From an uncultured Rhodospirillales bacterium (lineage in GTDB: Bacteria; Pseudomonadota; Alphaproteobacteria; Acetobacterales; Acetobacteraceae): a stretch of 45,970 nucleotides of DNA. The translations under genes and the position numbers were made by a program. The notes below the pieces were generated by a model, which did not search any database, was not told where the DNA came from, and worked only from the letters and a program-made list of their open reading frames with translations. This document shows positions 8,155-17,462 of this stretch, piece after piece; the stretch's first letter is position 1, and each line of letters starts with the position of its first letter. The stretch spans positions 1 through 45,970 of the forward strand of contig CAITOL010000149.1 in the NCBI GenBank assembly GCA_903893975.1, given 5' to 3'.

Positions 8155-9038
8155 CGCTGCAACCTCGGGTTCAGCACGTCGCGCAATTGGTCGGCCACCA
8201 GGTTCAGGCACATAATCGTCACCAGCAGCGCCAGTCCGGGGTAAAAGCTGATCCAGTATTTGCCGGACAGCATGTACTGGTAGCCATTGGCAATCAGCAG
8301 CCCCAGCGATGGCTCGGTAATCGGCACCCCCAGCCCAAGAAAGCTCAGCGTCGCCTCCAGCAATATTGCGGACGCCACCTGAATCGCTCCGATGACGATC
8401 AGCGGCGGCAGGCAGTTGGGCAGGATGTGGCGGAACAAAATCCGCCATTGCGGCAATGCGAGGCATTCCGCCGCCTCGACATATTCCCGCCGCCGTTCCA
8501 CCAGCGCCGCCGCGCGCGCGGTGCGGGCGTAGCGCGCCCATTCCACAATCACCAGCGCCAGCATCACATTCGTCACGCCCTTGCCCAGAAAGGCCAGGAT
8601 CATCAACGCCACCAGAATGGCCGGAAACGACAGCTGCAAATCCACCAGCCGCATAATCACCGTCTCCAGCCATCCGCCAGCATAAGCCGCGATCAGCCCC
8701 AACGCTGATCCCACCACCCCGGCGGTCGCCGCCGAGCCAAAGCCCACCCCGAGCGAAATCCGCAGCCCGTACAATATGCCGCTGAGCATATCCCGGCCCT
8801 GATCATCGGTGCCCAGCCAATACGTCCAGCCCGCGCCCGACACCGCCCCCGGCGCCAACCGGCCATCCATAATGTCGAGCTGCGCCAGATCATACGGGTT
8901 TTGCGGCGCGATCAGGCTGGCGAACACCGCCAGGAAAATGATGACCGCCACCACCACCAACGCCAGCACGGCAATTTTATTGCCGGCGTAATCCTTCACA
9001 ATCCGCCGAAACGGGGTCTCCTCCACCGCGCCGCTCAT
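8151..9038 (-). CDS. Peptide-type ABC transporter permease (DppC/OppC-like)
   Basis: The 295-residue inner-membrane protein has an N-terminal helix (about residues 22-44, KIAVLALVVVAVIIFLAVFA) and five further hydrophobic segments. LGTDDQGRDMLSGILYGLRISL is the DppC hallmark after the first periplasmic region, and the EAA-type cytoplasmic loop that contacts the ATPases is seen in VERRREYVEAAECLALPQWRILFRHILPN. The C-terminus ends DVLNPRLQR as usual. The gene overlaps both neighbours by 4 bp. Confidence 0.92.
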   Translation of the reverse strand: MSGAVEETPFRRIVKDYAGNKIAVLALVVVAVIIFLAVFASLIAPQNPYDLAQLDIMDGRLAPGAVSGAGWTYWLGTDDQGRDMLSGILYGLRISLGVGFGSAATAGVVGSALGLIAAYAGGWLETVIMRLVDLQLSFPAILVALMILAFLGKGVTNVMLALVIVEWARYARTARAAALVERRREYVEAAECLALPQWRILFRHILPNCLPPLIVIGAIQVASAILLEATLSFLGLGVPITEPSLGLLIANGYQYMLSGKYWISFYPGLALLVTIMCLNLVADQLRDVLNPRLQR

Positions 9039-10009
9039 TCCGCACTCTCCAGCCGCACCCGCGGATCAAGCACCGTATACAGCAGGTCCACCGCCAGATT
9101 GATCAGCACGAACATCAGCACGATCATCATCAGATACGCAACGATCACCGGCCGATCCAGCACGTTGATACTATCGATGATCAGCTTGCCCATGCCCGGC
9201 CAGGCGAACACGCTTTCCGTCACCACCGCAAAGGCGATGGTGCTGCCGAATTGCAGGCCGAGCACCGTCACCACCGGGATCATGATGTTCTTCAGCACAT
9301 GCACAAACACCACCCGGATCGGTGACAGCCCCTTGGCGCGGGCGAATTTCACATAGTCCATCGGCAGGTTTTCCCGCACGCCAGAGCGTGTCAGCCGCAG
9401 CACCAACGCGATGTTGCCCAACGCCAGGTTCAGCGCCGGCATCGCCATATGCGCCAGCCCGTCCAGGGTCAGAAAACTCCAGGGCACCCCCAGCACGCTC
9501 ACCGTCGCCCCGCGCCCAGTGCTCGGCAACCAGCCAAGCTGCACTGCAAAGACCATAATCAGCATCAGCCCGACCCAGAAACTGGGCAGCGAAAACCCGA
9601 GGATGGACCCCGCCATCGCCAGCCGGCCAAGCGCGCTGTTGGGATACAGCCCCGCCAGTAGCCCCAGCGGAATCCCCAGCAGCACCGCCAGCAGCACCGC
9701 CGTCACCGCCAGTTCCATCGTCGCCGGCAGGCGCTGCCCGATCAGCCGCAACGCGGGCTCGTTATAGACAAAACTGCGGCCGAGATCGCCGTGCAGCGCA
9801 CCCCAGAGAAAGTTGAGGTATTGCTGCCAGAGCGGCTTATCCAACCCCAAAGCGGCAATCGCCCGCAGCCGTTCCGCCTGATCGGCATCGGGGGAAATCA
9901 GAATTTCCACCGGATCGCCGATCACGCTCACGCCGATGAACACAATCACCGTCATCGCCAGCATGACCAGCACGGCCTGAAACAGCCGGCGCAAAATCCA
10001 CAGCGTCAT
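9035..10009 (-). CDS. Peptide-type ABC transporter permease (DppB/OppB-like)
   Basis: A 324-residue membrane protein that forms the translocation pore with the DppC-like partner. The start LRRLFQAVLVMLAMTVIVFIGVSVIGDPVE, the GLDKPLWQQYLNFLWGALHGDLGRSF periplasmic segment and the YVKFARAKGLSPIRVVFVHVLKN EAA loop are all typical of DppB. Six hydrophobic segments are evident. It ends DLLYTVLDPRVRLESAE. Its start overlaps the stop of the frameshifted binding-protein gene by 4 bp, so expression of the permease may depend on translation through that gene. Confidence 0.92.
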   Translation of the reverse strand: MTLWILRRLFQAVLVMLAMTVIVFIGVSVIGDPVEILISPDADQAERLRAIAALGLDKPLWQQYLNFLWGALHGDLGRSFVYNEPALRLIGQRLPATMELAVTAVLLAVLLGIPLGLLAGLYPNSALGRLAMAGSILGFSLPSFWVGLMLIMVFAVQLGWLPSTGRGATVSVLGVPWSFLTLDGLAHMAMPALNLALGNIALVLRLTRSGVRENLPMDYVKFARAKGLSPIRVVFVHVLKNIMIPVVTVLGLQFGSTIAFAVVTESVFAWPGMGKLIIDSINVLDRPVIVAYLMMIVLMFVLINLAVDLLYTVLDPRVRLESAE

Positions 10010-11572
10010 TGTGGGCGCAGGTCCATCGCCAGCGTCCGCTCATCGGCGCGGGCGACATAGGTCAGCCCCGCCCGCATCGCCCAGATATTCTTCTGAATAT
10101 GCACCGGCAGCAGCGCCACGTCCTGCATCGCCACCCGCTCGGCATCAATCAGCGCCGTCTCGCGCGCCTTGTCATCCGCCACCGTCACCGCTTTGGCGAT
10201 CATGTCGTCCAGCTTCGGGTTGCTGTAACGCCCGCGATTGACCGCGCCCCAGCCGGAACTGGCATCGAAACTATGCACCAACGCCCGCAACGGGTTGGAT
10301 GCCTCGCCCGACGATATCCCCCACCCCAGCAAAAACGCCGGGAATTCCTGCTTGCCGGCGCGGGCGACAAAGGTGGTCCAGGTCATGCCATCCACCTTGG
10401 TTTCCACCCCGATGCGCGCCCACATCTGGCCAATCGCCTGAATAATCTTGCCGTCGTTGACATAGCGATCATTCGGCCCGGCCAGCACGATGCGGAACCC
10501 CTGGGGTAGCCCGCATCGGCCAGCAATTGCTTGGCCCGCGCCACGTCATACGGAATCGGCGGCAGGTCATCCACATGCCCGGTTACGCCGGGGGCGAGGA
10601 ACTGGTTGGCCGGAATGGCCGCCCCTTCCATCACCCGCTCCACAATCGCCGCCCGGTTAATGCCCATGCTCAGCGCCTGGCGCACCCGCAGATCGTTCAG
10701 CGGGTTGGTCGCCAACACCTCCCCGTTCGGCCCGGTAATCAGCGGATGCGCCCCGGCATGGCTGCGGTCCAGCCACAGAAACACCAGGCGCAAACTATCG
10801 GTCTCCGCCAGCGCCACCCGCTTATCGGCCCGCAACCGCGCCACGTCGGAGGTCGGCACAAACTCCATAAACGCCACATCGCCAGCCAGGAGGGATGCGG
10901 TGCGGGCGCCGTCATTGGGGATCATCCGCACGCTCACATTGGCCCAATGCGGCTTCTTGCCCCAGTAGCCATCATTGCGCACCAACTCCGCCCGGTCGCC
11001 GGGGCGATAGGAGGTCAGCCGATACGGCCCGGTGCCGATGGCGTTCTTGCCGCTGTTGAACTCCTCGGTCAGCGGGTTCGGCCCCAGCGACTGCGGCAGC
11101 ATCGCCACCTGGGTCAGGTCAATCGGCAGCAGCGGATACACGCTCGCGGTTTTCAGCCGGATGGTGTGCGCGTCCACAATCTCGGTCGCCACCACCGCCT
11201 TGGTGTAAATGGCGAAACTGCCGGGGGAATTCGGCACCGTCGGCACCCGGGTAATGGTATAGGCCACATCGGCGGCGGTGAAATCCGCGCCATTATGCCA
11301 CTTCACCCCCTGGCGCAGCTTCAACTCCCAGGTCTGCGGGTCCACCAAAGTCCAGCTTTCCGCCAAATTGGGATCGGCCGCGATTTCGGGTCCATCTCGA
11401 CCAGCGTGTCGAAGATATGGCTGTCCAACGTCAGGTTGGGCGAAAACGTATGGTAATGCGGATCAACCGACGTTACCGCGCCGGACAACGCCATCACCAA
11501 AGACTGCGCCCGCGCCACGCTGGCGGTAAGCAACACGGCCGCAATCGCGGCTGTAACACGCTGTTTCATCAT
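10006..11572 (-). pseudogene. Peptide-type ABC binding protein gene with two frameshifts
   Basis: Three consecutive minus-strand frames together encode one family 5 solute-binding protein. The first piece (from ATG 11572) has a signal peptide ending ARAQ and the start MALSGAVTSVDPHYHTF. The second begins AESWTLVDPQTWELKLRQGVKWHNGADF. The third contains VLAGPNDRYVNDGKIIQAIGQMWARIG and ends MDLRPQ. The breaks lie at a GGG run near 11370-11372 and a GGGG run near 10503-10506. Adding one base at each restores PIPxLAESWTLVD and GYPxGFRIVLAGP and gives a 522-residue protein of normal length. The 1567-bp span is two bases short of a whole number of codons, as expected. It is either a recent pseudogene or two base-calling errors. 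GGAGG stands 9 bp before ATG 11572. The substrate is unknown. Confidence 0.85.
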
Positions 11573-11665
11573 CGACCTGTCCCTCCTGCCGCGACTATAG
11601 CCATACCGCGCTGGCGGTCGATAGCGGGATTTGAGTGGGCGGAAGGTCAGGCAGAGATTGGCAGC

Positions 11666-11716
11666 AAGGATGTTCTTTGTTTGAAACAAAGAAGCAAAAA
11701 AACTTCGGGACTTCCT
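11666..11716 (+). repeat. Dispersed hairpin repeat, copy A
   Basis: A hairpin with arms TTCTTTGTTT and AAACAAAGAA (11673-11693) is followed by GCAAAAAAACTTC. The order GATGTTCTTT, hairpin, AAAAAAACTTC is the same as in copy C at the end of the window and in copy B read backwards. The stem is altered compared with B and C but stays paired, which suggests selection for structure. Confidence 0.75.
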
Positions 11717-11757
11717 GGCCGTTGGCGTACTCTCACCGGCCAGATTACGCCGTAGGC

Positions 11758-11816
11758 TAGGCATTGGTGAAAAGTTTTTTGGTTCTTTTTGTCCACAAAA
11801 AGAACATCCTCCCCTA
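11758..11816 (-). repeat. Dispersed hairpin repeat, copy B (inverted)
   Basis: Read on the minus strand this matches copy C almost base for base: GATGTTCTTTTTG, a 4-nt loop, CAAAAAGAACC, AAAAAACTT, then CAATGCCTA. The perfect 10-bp stem is 11782-11791 with 11796-11805. It lies inverted to copy A and 30 bp before the putA ribosome site, so it would be in or beside the putA leader. Confidence 0.85.
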
Positions 11817-11845
11817 CCCTCGCCCGCCCATCCCAGGAGCCCACC

Positions 11846-14800
11846 GTGCCCCACCCCTTCGCCGCCCTCGCCGACGAGGTTCAGCCGCAGACCGAACGCC
11901 GCGCCGCCATCACCGCCGCCTATCGCCGGGCGGAAGCGGCCTGCGTCAGCGCCCTGATCCCCGCCGCCACCCTGGCACCAGCGCAACGCGCGGCGGCGCA
12001 AGACCTCGCCACCCGGCTGGTGCAGGCGCTGCGCGGCAAGGGCGCGCACGGCCCGGTGGAAGGGCTAATGCGGGAATACGACCTCTCCAGCACCGAGGGC
12101 GTGGCCCTGCTCTGCCTCGCCGAAGCCTTGCTGCGCATCCCCGACAAAGCCACGCGCGACGCCCTCATCCGCGACAAAATCAGCCCCGGCAACTGGCACG
12201 CCCATGTCGGGCAATCGCCCTCGATCTTCGTCAACGCCGCCACCTGGGGGCTGGTGGTTACTGGCCGGCTGGTCGGCACCGCGAACGAGGCCGGACTGAC
12301 CGCCGCCATCACCCGGCTGATCGCCCGCGGTGGGGAAGGCCTGATCCGCGCCGGCGTCGATATGGCGATGCGCATGCTGGGGGAACAATTCGTCACCGGC
12401 CAGACCATCGACGCCGCGCTGCACAACAGCCTGACGATGGAAAAGCGTGGCTTCGGCCATAGCTACGACATGCTCGGCGAAGCCGCGACCACCGCCGCCG
12501 ACGCCGCACGCTACCTCGCCGCCTATGCAGCCGCCATCCACGCCATCGGCACCCATGCCAACCGGCGCGGCATTTACGAAGGCCCGGGCATTTCGGTGAA
12601 GCTCTCCGCCCTGCACCCGCGCTACGTGCGCAGCCAGCGTGGCCGGGTGATGGCGGAACTGCTGCCGCGCCTGCGCAGCCTCGCGCTGCTCGCCCGCCAA
12701 TACGATATCGGCCTGACCATCGATGCCGAGGAAGCCGAGCGGCTTGACCTCTCGCTCGACCTGCTCCAGGCCTTGTGCACCGATCCGGATCTGGCCGGCT
12801 GGAACGGCATCGGCTTCGTGGTGCAGGCGTACCAGAAACGCGCGCCGTTTGTGCTGGACTGGATCATCGACCTGGCCCGCAGCACCGGCCACCGGCTGAT
12901 GATCCGGCTGGTCAAAGGCGCTTATTGGGATAGCGAAATAAAACGCGCCCAGGTGGACGGGCTGGACGGCTTCCCGGTCTTCACCCGCAAAATCCACACC
13001 GATGTGTCCTACCTCGCCTGCGCCCGCAAACTGCTCGCCGCCCCGGATGCCGTCTTCCCGCAATTCGCCACCCATAACGCCTACACCCTGGCGGCGATCC
13101 ACAGCATGGCCGGGGAGAATTTCTACGCCGGCCAATACGAATTCCAGTGCCTGCACGGCATGGGAGAAAACCTGTATGGCGAGGTGGTCGGGCGCGACAA
13201 GCTCAACCGCCCCTGCCGGATTTACGCCCCGGTCGGCTCGCATGAAACCTTGCTGGCCTATCTGGTGCGCCGCCTGCTGGAAAACGGCGCCAATTCATCG
13301 TTTGTCAACCGCATCAACGATCCGGCGGTGAGCATCGCCGAACTGGTAGCCGATCCGGTGGCCCAGGCCACCGGCGCGCCGCACGCCAAAATCGCCGCCC
13401 CGGCCTCGCTGTTCGGCAACACACGGCGCAACTCCGCCGGGCTAGACCTGAGCAATGAACAGGCGCTGGCGGATCTGGTCCCCGCGCTTACCGCGCCGCG
13501 CCGTTGGGCTGCCGGCCGCACCGGCACGGCACGCAGCATCCGCAACCCCGCCGATGCGCAGGATTCGGTGGGCACGGTCTATGATGTCGATGCCGCCATG
13601 GTCGCCGATGCCGTCGGCCGCGCCACCCGCGCCGACTGGCCCACCCGCCCGGCGGCGGAGCGCGCCGCCTGCCTGCTGCGCGCGGCCGATGCGCTGGAAG
13701 CCGGGCGGGCCGACCTCCTCGGCCTGATCGTGCGCGAAGCCGGCAAATCGCTGCCCAACGCGGTGGGCGAAATCCGCGAGGCGGTGGATTTCCTGCGCTA
13801 TTACGCCACCGCCGCCACCGATACCGGCACCGCCCGCGGCCCGATCGCCTGCATCAGCCCCTGGAATTTTCCGCTGGCGATTTTCTGCGGCCAGGTGGCT
13901 GCCGCCCTTGCCGCCGGCAACCCGGTGCTGGCCAAACCGGCCGAGGAAACCCCGCTGATCGCCGCCCAGGCCGTGGCGCTGCTGCACGCCGCCGGCGTGC
14001 CAGATGATGCGCTGCACCTGCTGCCCGGCGACGGCACCATCGGCGCGGCGTTGGTGGCCGATGCGCGGATCGAAGCGGTGATATTCACCGGCTCGACCGA
14101 GGTCGCACGCCTGATCCAGGCGCAACTGGCAACCCGGCTGGACAGCGCCGGCCAACCCGTGCCGCTGGTAGCCGAAACCGGCGGGCAGAACGCGCTGGTG
14201 GTCGATAGCTCCGCCCTCGCCGAACAGGTCGTGGCCGATGTGCTCGCCTCCGCCTTCGACAGTGCCGGCCAGCGCTGCTCGGCGCTCCGCGTACTCTGTT
14301 TGCAAACCGATACGGCCGACCGGGTGCTGGACATGCTGCGCGGCGCGCTGGCCGAGCTCACCGTGGGTAATCCGGACCGGCTGGCCTGCGATATCGGCCC
14401 GGTCATTTCGGCCGAGGCCCAAGCCGGCATCGCCGCCCATGTCGCCCGCATGGTCGTGGCCGGCAAAACCGTGCACCAGGCGCCGCTGCCACCCGGCTGC
14501 GCTGCCGGATCGTTCTACCCGCCCACCGTCATCGAAATCGACGCAATCAGCGACATCGGGCGCGAGGTGTTCGGCCCGGTGCTGCACGTGCTGCGCTACC
14601 GCCGCGACCGGTTGGACCAGTTGCTGGCCGACCTCGCCGCCACCGGCTACGGCCTGACCTTCGGCGTGCATTCCCGCATCGACGAAACCATCGCCCGCAT
14701 CACCGCCCAGGCGCCGGCGGGCAATATCTACGTCAACCGCAACCTGATCGGCGCCGTGGTCGGGGTGCAGCCGTTCGGCGGCCACGGCCTGTCAGGCACC

Positions 14801-15394
14801 GGGCCGAAGGCTGGCGGGCCGCTTTATCTGCAACGGCTCCGCCGCAACGGCGCGTCGCCGGGCTTGCCGCCCGGCCAGGCACCGGCCATCGCGGCAGACT
14901 GGCGGGACTGGCTGCTGCGCCAGGGCCAGATCGCCGCGGCGGGCGAATGTAGCGACATGCTGGCCACCACCCCGGTGGGCCTGCTGCTGGAACTGCCGGG
15001 GCCGGTGGGGGAACGCAATATCTACCGCACCACACCGCGCGGCACCGTGCTGTGCCTGCCCGGCAACGTGCCGGACGCACTGCGCCAGATCAGCGCCGCG
15101 TTGGCCACCGGCAACCGGGTGCGCGTCGGCGTCAGCCTGCCCGACCTGCCAGCCCATCTCGCCGACTGGATCGCCAGCGGCACCGAAACTGCCGGCGCCG
15201 ACGCCGTGCTGGCGCATGGCGGCCAACTGGCGCGGGTGCAGGCCGCCCTCGCCGCCCAACCCGGCCCGATCGTGCCGGTCTGGCGCATGGACACCGCAGA
15301 CGCGGCCCCGCTCGCCGGGCTGGTGCTGGAACAGGTGATCAGCACCAACACCACCGCCGCCGGCGGCAACGCCCATCTCATGACCCTTGGCTAG
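11846..15394 (+). CDS. putA: Bifunctional proline dehydrogenase / glutamate semialdehyde dehydrogenase
   Basis: The 1182-residue PutA oxidises proline to glutamate in two steps on one chain. The FAD-dependent proline dehydrogenase barrel fills roughly residues 100-480, with KLSALHPRY, VKGAYWDSEIKRAQ, FPQFATHNA, GMGENLY and VNRINDP. The NAD-dependent aldehyde dehydrogenase half has SPWNFPLAIFCGQ, E777 in VAETGGQNA and catalytic C811 in AGQRCSALRV, with the normal 34-residue spacing, then EVFGPVLHV and PFGGHGLSGTG. There is no N-terminal ribbon-helix-helix DNA-binding domain, so this form does not repress itself. The start is GTG 11846, preceded by CAGGAG; the open frame further upstream only runs through repeat copy B. 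A C-terminal part of about 170 residues follows the active site, as in long PutA forms. Confidence 0.97.
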   Translation: MPHPFAALADEVQPQTERRAAITAAYRRAEAACVSALIPAATLAPAQRAAAQDLATRLVQALRGKGAHGPVEGLMREYDLSSTEGVALLCLAEALLRIPDKATRDALIRDKISPGNWHAHVGQSPSIFVNAATWGLVVTGRLVGTANEAGLTAAITRLIARGGEGLIRAGVDMAMRMLGEQFVTGQTIDAALHNSLTMEKRGFGHSYDMLGEAATTAADAARYLAAYAAAIHAIGTHANRRGIYEGPGISVKLSALHPRYVRSQRGRVMAELLPRLRSLALLARQYDIGLTIDAEEAERLDLSLDLLQALCTDPDLAGWNGIGFVVQAYQKRAPFVLDWIIDLARSTGHRLMIRLVKGAYWDSEIKRAQVDGLDGFPVFTRKIHTDVSYLACARKLLAAPDAVFPQFATHNAYTLAAIHSMAGENFYAGQYEFQCLHGMGENLYGEVVGRDKLNRPCRIYAPVGSHETLLAYLVRRLLENGANSSFVNRINDPAVSIAELVADPVAQATGAPHAKIAAPASLFGNTRRNSAGLDLSNEQALADLVPALTAPRRWAAGRTGTARSIRNPADAQDSVGTVYDVDAAMVADAVGRATRADWPTRPAAERAACLLRAADALEAGRADLLGLIVREAGKSLPNAVGEIREAVDFLRYYATAATDTGTARGPIACISPWNFPLAIFCGQVAAALAAGNPVLAKPAEETPLIAAQAVALLHAAGVPDDALHLLPGDGTIGAALVADARIEAVIFTGSTEVARLIQAQLATRLDSAGQPVPLVAETGGQNALVVDSSALAEQVVADVLASAFDSAGQRCSALRVLCLQTDTADRVLDMLRGALAELTVGNPDRLACDIGPVISAEAQAGIAAHVARMVVAGKTVHQAPLPPGCAAGSFYPPTVIEIDAISDIGREVFGPVLHVLRYRRDRLDQLLADLAATGYGLTFGVHSRIDETIARITAQAPAGNIYVNRNLIGAVVGVQPFGGHGLSGTGPKAGGPLYLQRLRRNGASPGLPPGQAPAIAADWRDWLLRQGQIAAAGECSDMLATTPVGLLLELPGPVGERNIYRTTPRGTVLCLPGNVPDALRQISAALATGNRVRVGVSLPDLPAHLADWIASGTETAGADAVLAHGGQLARVQAALAAQPGPIVPVWRMDTADAAPLAGLVLEQVISTNTTAAGGNAHLMTLG

Positions 15395-15406
15395 CCGATG
15401 AATTTA

Positions 15407-15425
15407 TTGACATTGTAAATGTCAA
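15407..15425. promoter_or_regulatory. Palindromic operator-like site over a TTGACA box
   Basis: TTGACATTGTAAATGTCAA is a perfect inverted repeat with 8-bp arms and a 3-bp centre. Its left end is an exact TTGACA -35 box (15407-15412) directed at the PEP-CTERM gene, with only weak AT-rich -10 candidates around 15430-15440. A dimeric regulator bound here would block or stimulate that promoter. The regulator is unknown. Confidence 0.5.
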
Positions 15426-15471
15426 CGCACACATTTTAATCATTGGGGTCAGGGCATGGCGGCGTATGCAG

Positions 15472-16211
15472 ATGAAAACCATCGCACAGCGACATTATCG
15501 CTATGGTCCCCTGCTCGTTGGGCTGCTGCTATGCACGGCCCTTAGCAGCCCGGCGCGGGCGAATTTCATCGCGTATTCCTTTTCGACCGCCGCAACCGTC
15601 GATGGCGCCGCCTCGAATACCGAGGCGACGTTCAGCCTCTCCGGCACCACCCTCACGCTCACGCTCAGCAATTTCGGCACCACCAACACCAATGGCGGCC
15701 TGCTCGATGGCGTGTTTTTCGATATTGTCGGCGGTAGCGTCACCAATGTCAGCAGCCAGAAACTGCCACCGCCGTGGCCAGCACGCTCTACACCAGCAAG
15801 TCCAGTTCCTCCACCAACGCCAATATTACCGGCGCGTGGCAGTTCATTCCCAATGTCGGCGGCTCGTCCAAATACGGCCTGGCCTCGGTCGGCGGCGGCG
15901 GCCTGTTTGCCGCGTCCAGCTTCACCCTCGGCGGCGGCAGCGACGATTACGGCATTCTCGGGTCGAATACGAATATGAGCGCCATGTCCGCGAATGCATT
16001 CCCGCTGGCCAACGGCTCCACCACCTTCACGATTAACGGCTTCACCGGCACGTCAGTCGCCAACGTCACCTTCTACTATAACTCCGCGCTCAGCACCTCG
16101 GTCGCCGGCACCGCGGTCACCGGCGTGTTCGCGCCAGAGCCCGCCGCGTTGGCCTGGCTCAGCCTGGGGTTTGTCGGGCTGGCCGCGTTCCGCCGCCGGC
16201 GGGCCGCGTAA
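15472..16211 (+). pseudogene. PEP-CTERM-type exported surface protein gene with one frameshift
   Basis: The first frame gives a signal peptide (KTIAQRHYRYGPLLVGLLLCTALSSPARA) and a Ser/Thr/Asn-rich start; the second gives the rest and ends APEPAALAWLSLGFVGLAAFRRRRAA split by position as PEP motif, hydrophobic helix and Arg cluster. That tripartite tail is the PEP-CTERM sorting signal recognised by exosortase. The frames join near 15765-15770: one extra base after CTGCC restores QKLPxAVASTLYTSK and yields about 246 residues; the 740-bp span is one base short of whole codons. The middle is rich in Ser, Thr, Asn and Gly, as in exopolysaccharide-associated PEP-CTERM proteins. It is a recent pseudogene or carries a sequencing error. 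ATG 15466 is an alternative start. Confidence 0.7.
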
Positions 16212-16218
16212 AACGAAA

Positions 16219-16249
16219 ACGGCCGACCTGCCTGGGGCAGATCGGCCGT
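16219..16249. terminator. Bidirectional rho-independent terminator
   Basis: ACGGCCGA...TCGGCCGT forms a strong stem, with additional CTGC/GCAG pairing inside. On the minus strand the stem is followed by TTTTCGTTTT, fitting a terminator for the gene upstream on the plus strand only in part: the T-run follows the stem when read leftward, away from the helicase gene, which reads in that direction. It therefore ends the DEAD-box helicase transcript and probably also limits read-through from the convergent PEP-CTERM gene. Confidence 0.7.
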
Positions 16250-16274
16250 CGTACCCTTCGCCGTCTCGCGTGAC

Positions 16275-17462
16275 TTACGCCGCGCGCGGCTGGCTCTGGT
16301 TTTGGTTCTGCCCAGGTGCCGGAATGACCGGCACGCGGCTACGGATCAGCTTTTCAATGCTTTTCAGGAACGCGCGCTCATCCGGCGCGCACAGGCTGAT
16401 CGCCATCCCATCGGCGCCAGCGCGTGCGGTGCGGCCGATCCGGTGGACATAGCTTTCCGGCACGTTCGGCAGATCGTAGTTGATCACGTGGCCGACATCA
16501 TCAACATCGATGCCGCGCGCGGCAATGTCGGTGGCGATCAGCACCCGGGTGCGGCCACTGCGGAAATCGGCCAACGCCTTCTCCCGCTGCGGCTGGCTTT
16601 TATTGCCATGAATGGCCGCCGACGGAATGCCACTTTCAATCAGGTGCTTCACCACCTTGTCCGCGCCGTGCTTGGTGCGGGTGAACACCAGCGTGCGGCC
16701 TTTGGCGTGATCGACCAGCAGGTCGAACAGCACATGCCGCTTGCGGGCGGTGTCGGTCATAATCACCGCCTGCTCAATCCGCTCGGCGGTGGTGGCCACC
16801 GGCGCCACCGCGACATGCGCCGGGTCTTTCAGCATGCTGCCGGCGAGGTTGCCGATTTCGTTCGGCATGGTGGCCGAGAAAAACAGCGTCTGCCGCTTGG
16901 CCGGCATGGCGGAGACGATGCGGCGGATCGGGATGATGAAGCCGAGGTCGAGCATGTGATCGGCCTCGTCCAGCACCAGGATTTCCACCAGATCCAGCCG
17001 CACGGTGCGGTCCTGCATATGGTCGATCAGGCGGCCCGGCGTGGCCACCAGAATGTCGACGCCGTTGGCCATCGCCCGGGCCTGGCGGCCTTTCGGCACG
17101 CCGCCGAACATCACGGTGGCGCGCATGCCCATGTGCTTGCCGTAAGCGCGGAAGCTGTCACAGATCTGGCTGGCGAGTTCGCGCGTCGGCGACAGCACCA
17201 GCACGCGGCAACCGCCGCGCGGCGGCTGGCGGGGGCTGTCGGCCAGGCGTTGCAGGATCGGCAGGGCGAAAGCCGCGGTCTTGCCGGTGCCGGTCTGGGC
17301 AATGCCCTGCACGTCACGCCCGGCGAGCACGTAGGGAATAGCCTGCGACTGGATCGGCGTCGGGGTGGTGTAGCCTTCGGACTCCAGCGCCTGCAGCAAT
17401 TCCTTGCGCAAGCCCATGGTGGCAAAGCCGTTGGCCGAATTCGTCTGGGTCGAGTGTGTCAT
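16275..17462 (-). CDS. DEAD-box ATP-dependent RNA helicase, RhlE-like
   Basis: The 395-residue protein has the two RecA-like domains of a DEAD-box helicase. Visible motifs are the Q-motif region YTTPTPIQSQAIP (31-43), motif I AQTGTGKT (55-62), PTRELA (92-97), motif II DEAD (165-168), motif III SAT (196-198), and late RGIDVDDVGHVINYDLP and HRIGRTARAG. The short C-terminal tail with Gln/Asn repeats (PGQNQNQSQPRAA) lacks a DbpA-type RNA-binding domain, pointing to the RhlE group, which acts in ribosome assembly and RNA turnover, often in the cold. The start ATG 17462 has only a weak ribosome site (TTGAGA). A leader of about 230 nt precedes it. Confidence 0.93.
   Translation of the reverse strand: MTHSTQTNSANGFATMGLRKELLQALESEGYTTPTPIQSQAIPYVLAGRDVQGIAQTGTGKTAAFALPILQRLADSPRQPPRGGCRVLVLSPTRELASQICDSFRAYGKHMGMRATVMFGGVPKGRQARAMANGVDILVATPGRLIDHMQDRTVRLDLVEILVLDEADHMLDLGFIIPIRRIVSAMPAKRQTLFFSATMPNEIGNLAGSMLKDPAHVAVAPVATTAERIEQAVIMTDTARKRHVLFDLLVDHAKGRTLVFTRTKHGADKVVKHLIESGIPSAAIHGNKSQPQREKALADFRSGRTRVLIATDIAARGIDVDDVGHVINYDLPNVPESYVHRIGRTARAGADGMAISLCAPDERAFLKSIEKLIRSRVPVIPAPGQNQNQSQPRAA

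Larger units (their letters stand above)
11573..11845. other. Divergent intergenic region between ABC operon and putA
   Basis: This 273-bp stretch has no supported gene. It should hold the promoter of the minus-strand ABC operon and that of putA. Most of it is occupied by two inverted copies of a dispersed hairpin repeat (listed separately) and the putA ribosome site CAGGAG at about 11833-11838. Short open frames here merely translate the repeat. Confidence 0.6.

Noticed and set aside
11647-11844. Small open frame on the minus strand upstream of putA
   Set aside because: It only translates the hairpin repeats (LFVDKKNQKTF) and has no independent support.
13442-14785. Minus-strand open frame of 447 codons inside putA
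   Set aside because: It lies opposite the aldehyde dehydrogenase part of PutA, whose catalytic residues are intact.
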